From Streptomyces griseoviridis (GTDB taxonomy: Bacteria; Actinomycetota; Actinomycetes; Streptomycetales; Streptomycetaceae), in contig BMSM01000002.1 of the NCBI GenBank assembly GCA_014649155.1, forward strand, positions 434,001-498,000: a stretch of DNA of 64,000 bases. Direction: 5' to 3'. Every line of letters begins with the position of its first letter. Positions within the stretch are counted from its first letter, which is position 1. Under the pieces are notes generated by a model that made no database searches, was not told where the DNA came from, and worked only from the letters and a program-made list of their open reading frames with translations. This document shows positions 59,814 to 64,000 of the stretch, one piece after another. The position numbers and the translations under genes are program-made.

Positions 59814-60914
59814 GTGGCACGGCCCAGGATCAAGGACGTCGCGCGGCACGCGGGGGTGTCGGAGAAGACGGTCTCCAACGTGATCAACGACTACGTCCAT
59901 GTCTCCGAGCGGACCCGGCGGGTGGTCCAGGAGGCCATCGACCACCTCGGTTACAAGGTGAACCTGGCCGGCCGCCATCTGCGCAGGGGCCGCACCGGCA
60001 TCATCGCCCTGGTCGTCCCCGAACTCGACGTCCCCTACTTCGCCGAACTCGCCCGGCACGTCATCCGCGAGGCCGAACAGCGCTCCCTGACCGTCCTCAT
60101 CCACCAGACCGGCGCCGACCGCGACCACGAGCTGGCGGCGCTGGCCGGATTCGGCTCCACCTTCGTCGACGGGGTCATCCTCAGCCCGCTCGCCCTGACC
60201 GCCGACGACCTGCGCGACCGCGCGGGCGCCCCGCCCACCGTGCTCCTCGGCGAACTGCTGGAGGAGGGCGCGGACCACGTCGCCATCGACAACGAGCGGG
60301 CGGCCCGGGAGGCGACCGAGCACCTCCTCGGCCTCGGACGTCGCGCGATCTTGGCCGTCGGCGGCCGGGACGACGCGGGCCTGGGCACCGCGGAGGCCCG
60401 CACCCGCGGCTACCGCGCCGCCCTCGCCGCGGCCGGCCTCGCCTTCGACCCGGCGGCGCTGCTGCCGGTGCCGTCCTTCCGGATGCCCGACGGGGCCGAG
60501 GCCGTCGACCGGGTCCTGCGCGCCGGCGCCCGCCCCGACGCGCTGCTCTGCCTCAACGACCAGCTGGCGCTGGGCGCGCTGCGCACCCTGCACGAGCACG
60601 GCTTGCGGGTGCCCGAGGACGTCGCCGTGATCGGCTTCGACGACGTGGAGGGCGGGCGGTTCAGCGTGCCGACCCTCAGCACCGTCTCCCCGGACAAGGC
60701 CGCGGTGGCCCGGATCGCCGTCGACCTGCTGCGGCGCCGGATGGACGAGGCCGCCGGACCGGCCCCCGAGGACAGCGCCGCGGCCGGGGTGCGCTCGCCC
60801 CAGGACCTGGTCGTCGCCCACCGGCTGGTGCTGCGCGAGAGCACGGAAGGGGCCGCCGGACGGCCCGGCGGCGGCCCGCGAGCGGCGGGTGGCCGATCAA
60901 CAACACGCGGGTGA
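59814..60914 (+). CDS. LacI family transcriptional regulator
   Basis: 366 aa from GTG 59814 behind GGGAGGTAGCG. HTH RIKDVARHAGVSEKTVSNVI, hinge NLAGRHLRRGRTGIIALVVP, sensor domain with GFGSTFVDGVILSPLAL, ALLCLNDQLALGALRTLHEH and VAVIGFDDVEGGRFSVPTLS. Paralogue of the pectate-lyase regulator at 29924 but with a different presumed operator. Likely represses itself, the ABC/GH2 operon and the GH93-like gene. Confidence 0.92.
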   Translation: MARPRIKDVARHAGVSEKTVSNVINDYVHVSERTRRVVQEAIDHLGYKVNLAGRHLRRGRTGIIALVVPELDVPYFAELARHVIREAEQRSLTVLIHQTGADRDHELAALAGFGSTFVDGVILSPLALTADDLRDRAGAPPTVLLGELLEEGADHVAIDNERAAREATEHLLGLGRRAILAVGGRDDAGLGTAEARTRGYRAALAAAGLAFDPAALLPVPSFRMPDGAEAVDRVLRAGARPDALLCLNDQLALGALRTLHEHGLRVPEDVAVIGFDDVEGGRFSVPTLSTVSPDKAAVARIAVDLLRRRMDEAAGPAPEDSAAAGVRSPQDLVVAHRLVLRESTEGAAGRPGGGPRAAGGRSTTRG

Positions 60915-60996
60915 CGGAAAGTTGGGAAAAAGAGATCAACATCTGGTTGGATTGGGTAGGTGATCTTGCGTTCCTGTCCGTGAAAGGCGCCCGCTG

Positions 60997-61539
60997 ATGT
61001 CTTCCGTCCTCGCCCAGGCCCCGACCGTCGCCCCGCCCGCCTTCTCGCGCGCGGCGACGGACCATACCGGTGCGCCCGGCCGGGGCGGTGTCGTGCGCGG
61101 CGGCAGGCAGCCCGGCGCCTTCCCGGCCAGGAACCAGGGCACGCTGCGGGTCGCCACCCCGAGCTACCGGCCCGACGCGCCCTACCCGGCCGTGCCGTTC
61201 GAGGCCGACGGCGCCGGCGTCCTGCGGGTCATCGCCGACCCCCGCACCCCGGTCTTCGTCACCGTGCAGACCAGTGGCCGGCGCCGCTACGGCTACTGGC
61301 AGCCCTACGACTCCCGCACCAAGCGGGGCGGCTGCTACGTCGCCCTGCCGACCGCGGTCTGCGACCAGCTGCACGAGGCCGGCCGGATCGCGCTGGACGG
61401 CCCGCTCGTCGACCCCGGCAAGACGACGTACCGGGTCCGCCCCGCGGGCACCCCCGCGCCGCCCACCCGCCTCCCGGCCGCGCCGGTGCGCACCCCCCGG
61501 GCACCGGCCCGCGCGGTGCCCCGCCCGCTCGCCGCCTGA
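60997..61539 (+). CDS. Conserved hypothetical protein
   Basis: 180 aa. A disordered N-terminal third, a compact central region (GVLRVIADPRTPVFVTVQTS, RRRYGYWQPYDSRTKRGGCY, VALPTAVCDQLHEAGRIAL) and a Pro/Arg-rich tail. No signal peptide or transmembrane helix. An unusually AT-rich promoter (60908-60965) precedes it. I recognise it as a streptomycete hypothetical but cannot assign a function. Confidence 0.72.
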   Translation: MSSVLAQAPTVAPPAFSRAATDHTGAPGRGGVVRGGRQPGAFPARNQGTLRVATPSYRPDAPYPAVPFEADGAGVLRVIADPRTPVFVTVQTSGRRRYGYWQPYDSRTKRGGCYVALPTAVCDQLHEAGRIALDGPLVDPGKTTYRVRPAGTPAPPTRLPAAPVRTPRAPARAVPRPLAA

Positions 61540-61658
61540 GCGGTCCCGGCGCCGGACGCGCCGACCGGGTGACGGCAACCGCGCATACGGGGTGACCGGC
61601 TGTTTTACAGTAGCTCCGACCATTCGGAAAGCCGTGACCTGTGAGGTGCTCAGCAACC

Positions 61659-63557
61659 ATGCCGGCCGCCACGTTTGAGTTCCAGGTAGAAGCACGTCAG
61701 CTGCTCCAGCTGATGATCCACTCGGTGTACTCGAACAAAGACGTCTTCCTGCGCGAACTCGTCTCCAACGCCTCCGACGCGCTGGACAAACTGCGCCTGG
61801 AGGCGCTGCGTGACGACACGCTCGACGCCGATGTCTCCGACCTGCACATCGAGATCGAGGCCGACAAGGAGGCCCGCACCCTGACCGTGCGGGACAACGG
61901 CATCGGGATGTCGTACGACGAGGTCGGCCAGTTGATCGGCACGATCGCCAACTCGGGCACGGCGAAGTTCCTGCAGGAGCTGCGGGAGGCGAAGGACGAC
62001 GCCGGGGCCGAGGGGCTCATCGGCCAGTTCGGCGTCGGCTTCTACTCCGGGTTCATGGTCGCCGACGAGATGACCCTGGTGACCCGGCGGGCCGGTGAGG
62101 CGCAGGGCACCCGCTGGTCCTCGCGCGGTGAGGGCACGTACACCCTGGAGACGGTCGACGACGCGCCGCAGGGCACCTCGGTGACCCTGCACCTGAAGCC
62201 GGCCGACTCCGAGGACGCGCTGCACGACTACACGTCCCCCTGGAAGATCCGCGAGATCGTCAAGCGGTACTCGGACTTCATCACCTGGCCGGTCAAGCTG
62301 GTGCCCGCGCCCGGCGAGGACGGCGAGGCGCCCGAGCCCGAGACGCTGAACTCGATGAAGGCCCTGTGGGCCCGCTCGCGGGAGGAGGTGTCCGACGACG
62401 AGTACCACGAGCTGTACAAGCACATCAGCCACGACTGGCGCGACCCGCTGGAGACGATCCGCCTCCAGGCGGAGGGCACCTTCGAGTACCAGGCCCTGCT
62501 CTTCCTGCCCGCCCACGCCCCGCACGACCTGTTCACCCAGAACTACCGCCGCGGTGTGCAGCTCTACGTCAAGCGCGTCTTCATCATGGACGACTGCGAG
62601 GCGCTGCTGCCGCCGTACCTGCGCTTCGTCAAGGGCGTCGTCGACGCGGCCGACCTCTCGCTGAACGTCTCCCGCGAGATCCTCCAGCAGGACCGGCACA
62701 TCCAGCTGATGCAGCGCCGGCTGACGAAGAAGGTGCTCTCCTCCGTCAAGGAGCTGATGACCGGCTCCCCGGAGAAGTACGCCGACTTCTGGCGGGAGTT
62801 CGGCGCGGTGCTCAAGGAGGGACTGGTCACCGACGCCGACAACCGGGACGCCATCCTGGCCGTCTCCTCCTTCGCCACCACCGCTTCCGAGGACGAGCCG
62901 GTCACGCTCAAGACGTATGTGGAGCGGATGAAGGACGGCCAGGACGCGGTCTACTACATGACCGGCGAGTCCCGGCAGAGCATCGAGAACTCCCCGCACA
63001 TGGAGGCGTTCCGCGACCGGGGCATCGAGGTGCTGCTGCTCACCGACGCCGTCGACGAGGTGTGGGCCGACGCCGTCGGGGAGTTCGACGGCAAGCCGCT
63101 GCGGTCCGTGGCCAAGGGCGACATCGACCTGGGCACGGACGGCGACGGCAAGAGCGAGGAGGAGCGGGAGCAGCAGAGCGCCGCGTACGAGGAGCTGCTG
63201 GGCTGGATGAAGGAGCAGCTCGGCGAGGAGGTCAAGGACGTGCGCCTGTCCTCCCGGCTGACCGTCTCCCCGGCCTGCGTCGTCTCCGACACGGACGGCA
63301 TGACCCCGGCGCTGGAGCAGATGTACCGCGCGATGGGCCAGGAGGTGCCGGCCACCAAGCGCATCCTGGAGCTGAACCCGGACCACGCGCTGGTCAAGGG
63401 CCTCAACGAGGCGTACACCCAGCGGGAGGACCGTACGGAACTGGTCGAGACCGCCGAGCTGCTGCACGGTCTGGCGGTGCTCGCGGAGGGCGGCCAGCCC
63501 AAGGAGCCCGCGCGCTTCGTGAAGCTGATGGCGGACCGGCTGGAACGCACGCTGTAA
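61659..63557 (+). CDS. htpG: Molecular chaperone HtpG (Hsp90)
   Basis: 632 aa, standard length. GHKL ATPase motifs [14 protein letters not shown] (N1 box), [13 protein letters not shown] (G1) and [16 protein letters not shown] (G2) are intact, as is the middle-domain catalytic Arg in [15 protein letters not shown], and the C-terminal dimerisation region ending [16 protein letters not shown]-dependent cytosolic chaperone. ATG 61659 gives the family start ([20 protein letters not shown]); a GTG 18 bases upstream is within the ribosome site. No HAIR/HspR or CIRCE element was found. Confidence 0.97.
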
Positions 63558-63616
63558 AGCGCGGGGGAGGGGGTACCGGGAGGGCGACGTGTGACAGGAC
63601 GGCCGGAAGGGTGACG

Positions 63617-63865
63617 ATGGGTTCGGTGACTCAGCTGCGACAGCTCAGGGGCCTGTACTCGGGCGGGGTGGCGGCGTGGTCCGCCTGCCTGCTGTGGAAC
63701 ATGGTCCGGGGCGACGGATCGGCTCGGCAGACGGTCCTGCTGCTGGTCCTGCTCGCCGCCTTCCTGGGCCTGCTGCTGTGGTCGACCTGGTGCCTGTGGG
63801 AGGCCGGTGCCCGCCGCCCGGCCGACCGGACCGCGGGCACCGGGGCCGGGCCCGACCGGTCGTAG
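63617..63865 (+). CDS. Small two-helix membrane protein
   Basis: 82 aa; GLYSGGVAAWSACLLWNMV and TVLLLVLLAAFLGLLLWSTW are transmembrane helices. GGAAGGGTGACG precedes ATG. Unknown function; 59 bp after htpG and possibly co-transcribed. Confidence 0.68.
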   Translation: MGSVTQLRQLRGLYSGGVAAWSACLLWNMVRGDGSARQTVLLLVLLAAFLGLLLWSTWCLWEAGARRPADRTAGTGAGPDRS

Positions 63866-63883
63866 CGCTCGGGACGGGGCGGG

Positions 63884-64000
63884 TCAGCGGACCCGGTCCC
63901 GCAGATACTCGGTGAGGGCGGTACCCGGCCGGAAGGCGGCGGTGCCGTCCTCGCTGCGGAAACTGCCGAAACTGCCCATGGACACCGTCTCGCCGGCGCG
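63884..64000 (-). CDS. C-terminal end of an unidentified protein (cut by the window edge)
   Basis: Minus-strand frame ends at TGA 63884: GETVSMGSFGSFRSEDGTAA, FRPGTALTEYLRDRVR. Codon bias is coding-like and the frame is open to the window edge. I do not recognise the family from this fragment. Confidence 0.5.
   Translation of the reverse strand, partial: RAGETVSMGSFGSFRSEDGTAAFRPGTALTEYLRDRVR

Noticed and set aside
56330..59887. An 1185-codon minus-strand frame that includes the MalG-type permease
   Set aside because: Only the last 299 codons correspond to a protein; the upstream part lies over the other permease and binding-protein genes in a different frame.
61540..61658. Heat-shock operator (HAIR or CIRCE) before htpG
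   Set aside because: No CTTGAGT-N7-ACTCAAG or TTAGCACTC-N9-GAGTGCTAA pattern is present; a TTGAGTT inside the coding start is a chance match.

Overview
The window is very GC-rich DNA from an actinomycete, almost certainly Streptomyces. The evidence is the strong G/C bias at third codon positions, frequent GTG starts, secreted glycoside hydrolases with Streptomyces-style signal peptides, LacI/GH cassettes, large LAL-type LuxR regulators, and many families typical of Streptomyces arms (DUF2945/DUF3140, AlkZ-like, WYL, DinB, AI-2E). No rRNA, tRNA or CRISPR array was seen. Naming rests on motif and family recognition by eye, with no database search.

Region 1 (0.2-6.9 kb): a frameshifted LuxR response regulator, a YqjM-type old yellow enzyme, a DUF998 membrane protein, an alpha/beta hydrolase with a small partner gene, a MOSC protein, a minisatellite, and a YeeE/YedE sulfur-compound transporter preceded by a short Cys-containing, possibly leaderless leader ORF.

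Region 2 (6.9-18.3 kb): an accessory island with many broken genes: SDR, TetR and FAD-monooxygenase remnants, a Tn3 transposase fragment, two serine-recombinase remnants and IS transposase pieces. Intact or near-intact genes are an aldehyde dehydrogenase, a LAL regulator, an alpha/beta hydrolase with Cys at the nucleophile position, an ABM monooxygenase-like protein, and a divergent Rrf2 regulator/SnoaL-like pair with a striking operator array. A 120-bp upstream region is duplicated (118/120) in front of the aldehyde dehydrogenase and the hydrolase.

Region 3 (18.3-28 kb): SDR, a 134-aa protein divergent from a LuxR regulator, cytochrome P450, DUF2945-DUF3140, AI-2E permease, DUF4334, Zn alcohol dehydrogenase, glyoxalase-like protein and sulfotransferase.

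Region 4 (28-46.6 kb): secreted pectate lyase with its LacI regulator and operator-like sites, a MarR regulator upstream of an MFS exporter, an EEP-family membrane protein, an alpha/beta hydrolase lacking its nucleophile, GH114, an SRPBCC-YdeP molybdopterin oxidoreductase operon, a secreted GH16, a disrupted ATP-grasp gene followed by a CocE/NonD hydrolase, a secreted beta-propeller behind an iron-box-like site, and a GNAT protein.

Region 5 (46.6-64 kb): D-Ala-D-Ala carboxypeptidase, WYL regulator plus DinB diverging from a VOC protein, an AlkZ-like protein, then a glycan-utilisation cluster (GH93-like exo-enzyme with ricin-type lectin domain, GH2, two ABC permeases, Tat-lipoprotein binding protein, LacI) bounded by two identical 16-bp palindromic operators. 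HtpG and small proteins close the window.

The clearest functional stories are two LacI-controlled plant/fungal polysaccharide cassettes, an iron-linked secreted propeller, and an eroding redox/detoxification island whose regulation has been rearranged by duplication of an upstream region.
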